Below are positions 19,741-26,657 of a stretch of 30,844 bases of DNA, piece after piece; the stretch's first letter is position 1; every line of letters starts with the position of its first letter. The notes beneath the pieces are model-generated. The model did no database searches. It was not told the DNA's origin and saw only the letters and a program-made list of their open reading frames with translations. The stretch spans positions 1-30,844 of the forward strand of contig CALGCW010000284.1 of the NCBI GenBank assembly GCA_937884385.1. Direction: 5' to 3'. The translations under genes and the position numbers were made by a program. The stretch comes from an uncultured Clostridia bacterium. Lineage in GTDB: Bacteria; Bacillota; Clostridia; Oscillospirales; CAG-272.

Positions 19741-20727
19741 TTATATAATCTCTAATGGATTACCGTGTGATTTATAAGCACCTAAAACCAATTTTACGGC
19801 TTTGCGTGCTTCTTCGAAGTTTATCGGGAAAGGTTTATTATTCTTAACACAAGAATAATAATCATTAATCAAATGATAATGACCATATCCCCAATAAGCT
19901 TTAGTGTTAATATCAACGCTATCATCATCAATATTAACTATTTCATTGTTGCGATATATGAACTTTGAGTTATATTCATATACCGCTGATTGGGTTCTCA
20001 AATTAATAATACCATTAAAATTAGTAACTGCCGAATTAGTTGCAAAAACTTGAGAATAAACTCCGTTTCCATGGTCAAAAAACAATTCTGCTGTATCCTC
20101 AGCTTCAATGCAATCTGCAAGAGTGTGAGTTGAAAGATTAGCAGTTAGCTTTTCAGGAACCCCCCCTATCCAACATAATTGGTCAAGGGTGTGTATTGCT
20201 TGATTTATTAGCAATGCACCGCCTTCGGTGGCATACTTACCACGCCAATCGCCCGAATAGTAATAATCACTATCTTTATGCCAAGCAAGCATTGCGGACA
20301 TTCCCACAAATCCTTCTTCTTCAACTACCTTTTTAATGTATTGATTAACCTTTAAGTATCTATGTTGAAAGCACACTCCCAATGTAGCAGTGCTTTCATT
20401 TACCGCCCTCTCAATAGCAACAAATTCTTCTTCCTTAATGCAAATAGGCTTTTCGCACAAACAATTAATATTTCTTCCCAATATTTCAACTATCATTTCT
20501 GCGTGTAAATAATGAGGAGTCAGTATATGCGCAACATCTGGTTTTTCTTTATCAAGCATTTCCTTATAATCTTGATATATATTGCAATTAAGTCCAAATT
20601 TTTCACAATGCTTTTTCGCTTTTTCATAATCAATATCACAAACTGCAGTAATTGTATGTCCAAGCTTTAAGAGTACGTCGGTATGTGTAGATGAAATTAT
20701 CCCACAACCTATCAAAACACTATTCAT
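19741..20727 (-). CDS. Gfo/Idh/MocA family oxidoreductase
   Basis: This 328-residue protein has the glycine-rich loop GCGIIS (7-12), the EKP motif CEKP (91-94) and the substrate-side segment GGALLINQAIHTLDQ (169-183). These are typical of active family members. It starts 3 bp after the end of nagA. An AAAGGAG lies unusually far back, about 16 bases, so coupling to nagA translation is likely. It acts in the cytoplasm with NAD(P). Its position between nagA and the transporter suggests it acts on a sugar from the imported glycan; the reaction is unknown. Confidence 0.88.
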   Translation of the reverse strand: MNSVLIGCGIISSTHTDVLLKLGHTITAVCDIDYEKAKKHCEKFGLNCNIYQDYKEMLDKEKPDVAHILTPHYLHAEMIVEILGRNINCLCEKPICIKEEEFVAIERAVNESTATLGVCFQHRYLKVNQYIKKVVEEEGFVGMSAMLAWHKDSDYYYSGDWRGKYATEGGALLINQAIHTLDQLCWIGGVPEKLTANLSTHTLADCIEAEDTAELFFDHGNGVYSQVFATNSAVTNFNGIINLRTQSAVYEYNSKFIYRNNEIVNIDDDSVDINTKAYWGYGHYHLINDYYSCVKNNKPFPINFEEARKAVKLVLGAYKSHGNPLEII

Positions 20728-20730
20728 ATT

Positions 20731-21894
20731 TTATTTGATAAACTCTCCTTTCACCATTATTTTTTCAATGTTGATTTGATCATCAAAAATAACCAAATCC
20801 GCATTATAACCTTTCTTGATCTGACCAATGTTTTTCAAATTCAAGAAAGAAGCGGGGGTTTCAGTCATCATTTGAACTGCTTTGGCTAATGGAATATCAG
20901 CATTTTTCATCGTTCTGACAAGTCTGTCAGTGGTTGCAATACTACCGCCGAATGCTTGTCTATCCATAAGCTTCGCTACACCATCCTCAATGACAACTGG
21001 TTGAGGTGAAGCAGCGCTTCCCAAGAAAGAATACTCAACATCCTGACACGCAGCTCTCATAGCATCCGTAATCAAGGCAACATTTTTGGTATCCTTAAAT
21101 TTAGTAACGAACTGTAGAAGTTGGTTAGGTAAATGGCATCCGTCTGCGATAATCTCAACATTAAGATCATCAAATAGATATGCCGACTCCACTATTCCAC
21201 AATGCCTAAATCCTCCTATACGTTTTATGGAAGAGCAAGCGCTATATAAATGTGTTACAAGAGAATAACCACATTCAATAGCTCGTTTAACTTCATCATA
21301 TGTAGCGTCTGAATGTCCTATCGACATTACAACGCCCCTATCACTCATGGCTCTGCCAAATTCTAATGCACCATAAAGTTCTGGCGCGGCAGTCCATCTT
21401 ATAATATTCCCCTCAGAAGCTTCGTATAATTTCATATACTCGCTTTCCGTCGGAGCCTTTAATAATTCTGGTTTCATAGCTCCTGCCATTACAGGATTTA
21501 AGTACGGTCCCTCCAAATGAAGTCCAGGCATATTAATTTTTATATTTTCATTTTTCTTCGCAATATTAAATTGCTCTAAGGCAAATTTTGTTTGCTCAAA
21601 ATCAGCAGATATAGTTGTTGGTACTATTGTTGTTGTGCCGTGCAATGAATGACTATGACAAGCATCATAATAAGCATCTGCGCCATCCATAAAATCAGCG
21701 CCACCGCCACCGTGAACGTGAATATCTACGAATCCAGGAGATAAATATTTTCCCTCAACATTCACCATTTCACCGATAACAGTTCCCTTTGGGACCAAAT
21801 CTACGATTTTATCGCCTTCTACAACCAAATCATATCCCTGAATTGTTTCGCCGTTCGTAATAATTTGGGCATTAGTAAATATTAATCTTCTCAT
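20731..21894 (-). CDS. nagA: N-acetylglucosamine-6-phosphate deacetylase
   Basis: This is a full-length, 387-residue amidohydrolase. Metal and catalytic residues are visible: H59 and H61 (DIHVHG), E128 (HLEGPY), H194 (SIGHSDAT), H215 (VTHLYSAC) and D277 (ITDAM). It converts GlcNAc-6-P to GlcN-6-P plus acetate. The start overlaps the stop of the NagB-fusion gene in an ATGA, so the two steps are translationally coupled. The usual THLFNAM segment reads THLYSAC here, a difference from the second nagA at 1-694. The function is secure from motifs and neighbour. Confidence 0.93.
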   Translation of the reverse strand: MRRLIFTNAQIITNGETIQGYDLVVEGDKIVDLVPKGTVIGEMVNVEGKYLSPGFVDIHVHGGGGADFMDGADAYYDACHSHSLHGTTTIVPTTISADFEQTKFALEQFNIAKKNENIKINMPGLHLEGPYLNPVMAGAMKPELLKAPTESEYMKLYEASEGNIIRWTAAPELYGALEFGRAMSDRGVVMSIGHSDATYDEVKRAIECGYSLVTHLYSACSSIKRIGGFRHCGIVESAYLFDDLNVEIIADGCHLPNQLLQFVTKFKDTKNVALITDAMRAACQDVEYSFLGSAASPQPVVIEDGVAKLMDRQAFGGSIATTDRLVRTMKNADIPLAKAVQMMTETPASFLNLKNIGQIKKGYNADLVIFDDQINIEKIMVKGEFIK

Positions 21895-23510
21895 ACTGTC
21901 TTTTTAATAGCTTTTGAAATACATTCAAACAAGTTGATAATGCATTCTTCCGTGGATTCATATCCTCCTTGTGAAAATGCAGATCCAAAAGGTCTTAACA
22001 ACAAATCCTTATTGATTGTTGTTCCATTCTTTTTATAATGTGGCTCTAAAGTAATATATCCGTTATAACCGTCTTTAAGCAATGCAGCAAGTTGTCCTTC
22101 ACAATCAAGCTGACCATTCCCCCAAGCCGTTCCTTCGGTCTCTCCGTTTTCGCGTCTTGCATCCTTTAAGTGAACGTGCATTACGTGATTTTTTACGTAT
22201 TCATAACCATCAGGATAGGCAATTTCATCAGCTCCATAAAGGTTGTTGCCGGGATCCCAAAGAGACCCCACATTATAACAGTTAACCGCACTTAAAAGCT
22301 TAGCGGTTTTTTCACCAGTACAAGCATTCACACTTGGCTCATTTTCAAGAACCAAAGCAATTCCCTCTTCCTCTGCAATTTTAGAATATTTTCTTAATAC
22401 AGAAACAAGATCGCCCTCCGAATAATTATCATCAGCAAAATAGCTAAATGCTCTTATGTAATTGCATCCCAGTTTTTTAGCCACATCCACTGCGGATTGG
22501 AACTGTTTTTCATCTTCTTCACCTTGTTTGCACTTCAAGACACCTGAGCACAAGCAAGATATTCTTAATGAATGTTGATTTGCAATATACCTGATTTTTT
22601 TAATTTGTTCATCACTCAATGCTTCGGGAGCAGTTTCCCATACACTTCTGATTTCAACGGCTTGCAATCCGTGAAATGAAGCAAGCTGACAAGCAACTTC
22701 AAAATCTTGACTAATCTCGTCAGTAATGACCGATGTCTTAAAAATTGCTTTAGCACCGCTATCTGCATCAACATACATAGTAGCATCGCTATGTTCACGC
22801 ATAATAGTTGCGGGTACTGCCTCGTCTATCGGAGCATACATCGTTTTTACTACCGCATTAGCTTTAGTGCTTGCAGGTACTGTGCAAATGAGCTTTTTAG
22901 CGGCACACAATGCAGGAACCGTAAGAGTTACCGCGTGCGTGGGTACGTCGTCGATCTTAGCAAAGCAACCGTCATTGACCTGCTGCTGACGGCACGTTTC
23001 ATCAAGCGAAACCACCTTAACAAGTGCTTCGTCATTGAAATTCGCAACGTGCGGATCATTAAACGCGATATGCGCATTCTCTCCGATTCCCAAGAACACG
23101 ATATCAACGGGATACTTTTTTAATAGCTCGGAATACTCCCTGCAAATACTCTCGGAGTCCTTATACTCGCTGAGGTAATGCACTTCCTTGAAAGGCAATT
23201 TTGAAAAGATCGCATTGTTAAGGAAATTACCAAAGCACTGAGGAGCGCTACTGTCAAGTCCAACATATTCATCCATATGGAATGCTCTAACACGAGCCCA
23301 ATCTATTCCGGGATATTCAATTAAATATTTTAACGTTTCATTCTGGCTTGGCGCCGCAGCGAAAATTATATTTACATAATCTTTATTTTTTAATAGCTCA
23401 ACTATAAACTCACCGCCGTCTTGAGCAGCAGCTCTGCCCATATCGTCACGAGTCGCATAAAAATGAGTTTTTAAGTTTCCAACCACTATTTTTTTGACCA
23501 TATTGTTCAT
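21891..23510 (-). CDS. Glucosamine-6-phosphate deaminase-like domain fused to a xylose-isomerase-like TIM barrel
   Basis: This is a two-domain protein of 539 residues from ATG 23510, chosen because AAGGTGG lies just before it; a GTG 15 bases upstream is the alternative. Residues 1-255 match NagB/6-phosphogluconolactonase-type enzymes (AFHMDEYVGL at 76-85, GIGENAHIAFNDP at 141-153). Against classical NagB (GNDGHIAFNEP) the aspartate is asparagine (N145) and the glutamate is aspartate (D152), while H147 is kept. Residues 258-539 form an AP-endonuclease-2/xylose-isomerase TIM barrel, with likely metal ligands E389 (LENEP), D419 (DPGN), H447 (HVHLKD) and E489 (LEPHY). It is the first gene of the operon. 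The first half should make fructose-6-P and ammonia from GlcN-6-P. The second half may isomerise or epimerise another sugar. Confidence 0.87.
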   Translation of the reverse strand: MNNMVKKIVVGNLKTHFYATRDDMGRAAAQDGGEFIVELLKNKDYVNIIFAAAPSQNETLKYLIEYPGIDWARVRAFHMDEYVGLDSSAPQCFGNFLNNAIFSKLPFKEVHYLSEYKDSESICREYSELLKKYPVDIVFLGIGENAHIAFNDPHVANFNDEALVKVVSLDETCRQQQVNDGCFAKIDDVPTHAVTLTVPALCAAKKLICTVPASTKANAVVKTMYAPIDEAVPATIMREHSDATMYVDADSGAKAIFKTSVITDEISQDFEVACQLASFHGLQAVEIRSVWETAPEALSDEQIKKIRYIANQHSLRISCLCSGVLKCKQGEEDEKQFQSAVDVAKKLGCNYIRAFSYFADDNYSEGDLVSVLRKYSKIAEEEGIALVLENEPSVNACTGEKTAKLLSAVNCYNVGSLWDPGNNLYGADEIAYPDGYEYVKNHVMHVHLKDARRENGETEGTAWGNGQLDCEGQLAALLKDGYNGYITLEPHYKKNGTTINKDLLLRPFGSAFSQGGYESTEECIINLFECISKAIKKTV

Positions 23511-23593
23511 TAAAACCACCTTCACTTTTCTTTAAGAATTGAATTGTGATACAAGAATACAACTATTCAACCATATATTATCATTTTTTCCGA

Positions 23594-23622
23594 TTTATAT
23601 AAATAAAAAAAATAACTGACAA
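23594..23622 (-). promoter_or_regulatory. Sigma-A-type promoter of the glycan operon
   Basis: Read on the minus strand, a -35 TTGTCA (23617-23622) and a -10 TATAAA (23594-23599) are separated by exactly 17 bases. Transcription would begin near 23587, leaving a leader of about 75 bases before the first gene. Upstream, a loose dyad TTTGT/ACAAA at 23663-23681 and other A/T-rich partial palindromes could bind a regulator. No regulator gene is in the window. The rest of 23625-23850 shows nothing further that I can name. Confidence 0.7.
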
Positions 23623-23850
23623 TATTAAAAATATACATATGATTAAAATTATTAAGTATTTTTTTGTGAACATTGAACAAATATTCTTGCTTTCAAATGT
23701 ACACAATTAACCAAATACAATTTTGCAAATTTGTGTGAATATAGAAAAGCACATCCTTTTCTTAGCTACCTAATTATTATTAATTTGACTGATTAAATTC
23801 TTGCGTGGATTATATTACCAAGACAATTTCCAACAAACTGATCGCAACAG

Positions 23851-23886
23851 AAAACACCCGCGGCAAATTAATGCCGTGGGTGTTTT
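23851..23886. terminator. Strong hairpin terminator after the first zinc-ribbon gene
   Basis: Arms 23851-23865 and 23872-23886 pair over 15 bp with one G-T wobble, around the loop AATTAA. T-runs flank it on both strands, so it can act in both directions. It ends the gene at 23894-24415 and isolates the glycan operon promoter from it. Confidence 0.85.
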
Positions 23887-23893
23887 TTAGCCA

Positions 23894-24415
23894 TTATTCA
23901 GTTGTTTCTGTTTCAGGTACAAGACAATAGTTCAAATTTTCCTCATCGTCATAACCATCCCAGCCACCTTGTATCTTCGATACAAGGTCCGAATCAATAA
24001 CCGTGTACAAATTTCCTTCTGATGAGAGATTATACAATCTCGTTTTGAGAGTATGATCTGCCTCATATGACTCTTTCATGTAGACGAGAGCGTCTTCGAT
24101 TCTATCAAAAGCCTTCAAAAATCCTGAAGTACGTTCATCGAAAACAAAATAACTGTTTCCGTGAGCTTCAAGATTTTTCAAACAAGACTCTGAATAAGAG
24201 TTGCAGAAAGAATAATTATTCCACGATTTCACAAGCAGAACTCTATCCATAGAACTCAACTTGCCATGAATCTGCTCGTCGGACGAGTTGCCGCAAACTG
24301 GACAGATCATAGTGTTGTAATGATTGTCTGTCATCACAATAGGATGATTGCCACAAATGGGGCAAAGATTTGCCTTAATAGCTACCAATTTAATTTTGGG
24401 AATAACATTTCTCAT
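23894..24415 (-). CDS. Lar-like zinc-ribbon protein with conserved C-terminal domain (paralogue 1)
   Basis: This is 173 residues from ATG 24415, which has AGGAGG at 24424-24429. An open frame 26 codons longer exists but lacks such a site. The N-terminal zinc ribbon has C18, C21 (CPICG), C38, C41 (CPVCG) and W65-N66 (KSWNN). This spacing is like the phage Lar restriction-alleviation family (CPxCG ... C..CG ... WN). Residues about 85-155 form a second domain (NSYFVFDERTSGFLKAFDRIEDALVYM ... QGGWDGYD), shared with paralogue 2 and more weakly with paralogue 3. The C-terminus is acidic. Its function is unknown. Lar proteins alter host restriction, but relatedness here rests on a pattern and not on a search. 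Confidence 0.75.
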   Translation of the reverse strand: MRNVIPKIKLVAIKANLCPICGNHPIVMTDNHYNTMICPVCGNSSDEQIHGKLSSMDRVLLVKSWNNYSFCNSYSESCLKNLEAHGNSYFVFDERTSGFLKAFDRIEDALVYMKESYEADHTLKTRLYNLSSEGNLYTVIDSDLVSKIQGGWDGYDDEENLNYCLVPETETTE

Positions 24416-24468
24416 ATTATTTTCCTCCTTTCCCACAAAAGTACATATAGTTTGGTTTTTCCAGCAAC

Positions 24469-24785
24469 CTATACATCTGCTATTATTATGCAAGATAAGA
24501 TTGAAAAAAGTAAAATAGAGTTTTTAAAAACGATCATTTTTGAAAAATTACTGTTTTTTTCTTGCTTTTCGCTCAAAATTTAGCTTTTTCCATTAGCCTC
24601 TATATGTCTGCTATTATTATGCAAGATGAGACTAAAAAAAGTAAAATAGAGTTTTTAAAAACGATCATTTTTGAAAAATTAGTGTTTTTTTCTTGGTTTT
24701 CGCTCAAAATTTAGCTTTTTTCAGTAAACTCTATATGTCTACTATTATTATGCAAGATGAGATTAAAAAAAGTAAAATACAGTCT
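24469..24785 (-). repeat. 131-bp tandem repeat array (about 2.4 copies) upstream of paralogue 1
   Basis: The common core CTATTATTATGCAAGAT occurs at about 24480, 24611 and 24742, that is, at exact 131-base steps. The first two units are nearly identical along their length. The third keeps only the core region and ends near 24780. Read on the minus strand, towards the gene at 24415, each unit carries TCTTGCATAATAATAG. In unit 1 a -35-like TTACTT (24508-24513) lies 17 bases from CATAAT (24485-24490). Each full unit also has a 22-codon hydrophobic reading frame (24469-24537 and 24600-24668) without a ribosome-binding site. There are no spacers, so this is not CRISPR. Confidence 0.85.
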
Positions 24786-24835
24786 TTTTATTTGCTGTCA
24801 TAATGGCGCTCCTTCATATCTTGCAGAAATTGTTT

Positions 24836-25327
24836 TTACCAAGGAAGATCATCAGGATCAAATCCCTTCCAACCCTGAGTTAGAGCTGCTGTATCAAAAT
24901 GGAACAGATAGCGAAGCTCATTATTACACATATGATATACGTGTGTCTCGTAGGAGTTGTCATTTTCGCAGTGAGTTCTCATAAATTTCAAGGCATCATT
25001 GATGCAATCAAATCGTTCAAGGTATGAATAGTCATTAGAATTAAAAACGATATATTGGCCGTTTTTAATTCCAAGTGTTTCCATTACCTCACTTGAATAC
25101 GGGACCTCGGTAGTTTCTAAGTTCCAAAGCTTACAAAGAAGAAAGCGATTTATCCCATCCCATACTTCAAACGAAAATGCTTCTTCATTATTACACTTTG
25201 GACATCGGAGAATATAACTTTCTCCATTGGTTAAGAATTGTGGGTGTTCTCCGCAGTGCGGACAAAGGTTTACTCTCTCAGTAGGCTGCGCTTTGAACAG
25301 CCAAGCTTGTTTTTTGTTTGTTTGCAT
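24836..25327 (-). CDS. Lar-like zinc-ribbon protein with conserved C-terminal domain (paralogue 2)
   Basis: This is a 163-residue protein. Zinc-ribbon residues are C22, C25 (CPHCG), C42, C45 (CPKC) and W68-N69 (KLWNL). Residues about 88-156 (NGQYIVFN ... YLERFDCINDALKFM ... QGWKGFDPDD) align clearly with paralogue 1, so the two are homologous over their whole length. AAAGGA lies about 10 bases before the ATG. Its leader (25381-25428) resembles those of the other paralogues. Its 3' end abuts the 131-bp repeat array. Biochemical function is unknown; a nucleic-acid-binding or anti-restriction-like role is an inference from the zinc ribbon. Confidence 0.75.
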   Translation of the reverse strand: MQTNKKQAWLFKAQPTERVNLCPHCGEHPQFLTNGESYILRCPKCNNEEAFSFEVWDGINRFLLCKLWNLETTEVPYSSEVMETLGIKNGQYIVFNSNDYSYLERFDCINDALKFMRTHCENDNSYETHVYHMCNNELRYLFHFDTAALTQGWKGFDPDDLPW

Positions 25328-25380
25328 AGTTTTGTTTTCCTTTCTGTTTGTGTTTATATATTATTGAGTATATATTGTGT

Positions 25381-25428
25381 CGTCTCCATCACTGTATATA
25401 TTCTCTACTAATTATTATGCAAGATAGA
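25381..25428 (-). promoter_or_regulatory. Leader motif of paralogue 2
   Basis: On the minus strand it reads TATCTTGCATAATAATTAG, then about 15 bases later CAGTGATGGAGAC, the same order as in the leader of paralogue 3 (26119-26160). CATAAT fits a -10 element, but no good -35 is seen at 17-18 bases. The start codon is about 85 bases downstream. It may be a promoter that needs an activator, or a protein- or RNA-level element. Confidence 0.55.
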
Positions 25429-25521
25429 TATTCTACATAGCTGAAGTCCCAAACACCCTCAAACTTGTAAAAAGCAACTTAGAAAATCTCTTTACGTTAT
25501 TTAAAAGCCAATATATGAAAC

Positions 25522-25554
25522 AATCAAAGGCGAGCTGCGAAGCTCGCCTTGATT
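25522..25554 (-). terminator. Hairpin terminator after paralogue 3
   Basis: Arms 25528-25536 and 25541-25549 (AGGCGAGCT/AGCTCGCCT) pair perfectly around GCGA. Outer pairing extends this with one bulged base. On the minus strand a T-rich stretch follows. It lies about 45 bases after the stop of the gene at 25598. Confidence 0.75.
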
Positions 25555-25597
25555 ACTTTAACCTAATAGAACGGAAATGATAAAGCTTACCACTTCC

Positions 25598-26068
25598 CTA
25601 CCATTTTGCAGCCGTTGCAAGAATTTGGTTGTTAGCTATGTGTTCAAGCTCACCCTCAACAAGCTGATAAAGATCATACTTAACATCAGGATCGCGCTGC
25701 CAAAGCTTTTTCAAAGTCGAAACGGTGTGATCTAATCGGCTCCTTTCGAACACAGCGAGAATATACGAATCTACCGTTCTGACTATTAGCCAAGCCCCCT
25801 CCCGAAGATCATATTTGCGCCTCATAGTTTGGCTGAATGGCGTTTCTATGGTCATGGTATTCCATTCGGTGCGGATCAACTCAATATCGTTTTGTGTGAA
25901 TGAATCCACGCATCCCGTTTTAAGACCGCAAGCACATCCAAGGTAAAACCCACCGCCTTGTTCGTTTTGCTGATACGTTGCTTGAGCGCCGCATTCAGGA
26001 CACGGGTTTATGTCTACGTTCGCAACCGATCGCGACAATTTTGTGTTAAGATTGTTTTTTAGATGCAT
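25598..26068 (-). CDS. Lar-like zinc-ribbon protein (paralogue 3, divergent)
   Basis: This 156-residue protein has N-terminal cysteines C23, C26 (CPECG), C45 and C47 (CACG), and W69-N70 in TEWNT. The GGGFYLGC...CG...WNT order is the closest of the three to the Lar family pattern. The second cysteine pair is CxC instead of CxxC; C53 might substitute. The C-terminal domain (EGAWLIVRTVDSYILAVFE ... YDLYQLVEGEL) is recognisably related to the other two but lacks the QGW-G ending. AAAGGA precedes the ATG. The gene is GC-richer by eye than its neighbours, which suggests a separate origin. Function is unknown. Confidence 0.72.
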   Translation of the reverse strand: MHLKNNLNTKLSRSVANVDINPCPECGAQATYQQNEQGGGFYLGCACGLKTGCVDSFTQNDIELIRTEWNTMTIETPFSQTMRRKYDLREGAWLIVRTVDSYILAVFERSRLDHTVSTLKKLWQRDPDVKYDLYQLVEGELEHIANNQILATAAKW

Positions 26069-26118
26069 AGTTTTTTCCTTTCATATTAATATTGTTTTTG
26101 AGCTATATATGATGTATT

Positions 26119-26160
26119 GTCTCCATCACTGTGTATGTCTCAATACTATTATGCAAGCTG
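26119..26160 (-). promoter_or_regulatory. Leader motif of paralogue 3
   Basis: The minus strand reads GCTTGCATAATAGTATTGAG followed by CAGTGATGGAGAC, matching the paralogue 2 leader. A TTGTTA lies 18 bases upstream of CATAAT, which would give an acceptable promoter. The start codon is about 84 bases downstream. The closeness of the 26182-26204 terminator just upstream supports this as the start of a transcription unit. Confidence 0.58.
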
Positions 26161-26181
26161 GCGAGGCACGATAACAAAACA

Positions 26182-26204
26182 AGAGAGCCCTTGATGGGCT
26201 CTCT
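26182..26204 (-). terminator. Rho-independent terminator
   Basis: AGAGAGCCC (26182-26190) and GGGCTCTCT (26196-26204) form a perfect 9-bp stem with a 5-base loop. On the minus strand TTGTTTTGTTAT follows. It would end a transcript arriving from the helicase gene and the GC-rich stretch to its right. Confidence 0.8.
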
Positions 26205-26657
26205 AATATTGTGCTCAGCGTCACACTTCAATACTACCGCAAAAGGAAGAACTCGCTTTCATATTTAATTTAACTATACGGCTACACTCCAAACCAATGA
26301 AATTGATGTTCACACGTTTGGGGTTTAGGCCCCCACGCGAGCATCAGCGACGCGAAGGGGGTCGGGGGGAATATGCACCCTGCCTATTCCCATTTCCCAG
26401 AAGTATTTTAACACAGTTGTCGCAAGGCGCCCCAACTCAAGTATCAAACCTTCCAAGCCAATGTACTCGCCCCCCAATGGTATGCTTGCTATTCCTAATA
26501 AATACACATCTGACACATAAAAACCACTTAGTTAGCTTTTTTTAATTTGTTGTAAATTATTAATATTTACAATGTTTTTAAAATGGGCACAATATAGAAT
26601 TGTCGTGTCAAATGTGTCAATTTACCTAAAACCTAATAAGATTTAAGGTCATTATTA
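26205..26657. other. Gene-free stretch with a GC-rich islet
   Basis: Between the terminator and the helicase gene, about 26325-26500 is much richer in G and C (runs such as GGGGGTCGGGGGG) than its surroundings. A 63-codon minus-strand frame (26325-26516) begins with GTG, has no ribosome-binding site and matches nothing I know. It may be the remnant of a gene, an inserted element or a structured RNA. At 26550-26572 there is a weak AT hairpin. No tRNA, SRP RNA or tmRNA signature was recognised. Confidence 0.4.

Noticed and set aside
24469..24785. Regular repeats that might be a CRISPR array
   Set aside because: Units are 131 bp and contiguous with no variable spacers, and no cas genes are in the window.
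24757..24984. 75-codon plus-strand frame
   Set aside because: It overlaps the repeat array and lies antisense to paralogue 2, without a ribosome-binding site.
26297..26545. 82-codon plus-strand frame in the GC-rich islet
   Set aside because: No ribosome-binding site; composition follows the GC-rich stretch, with Arg, Gly and Pro runs typical of chance frames.
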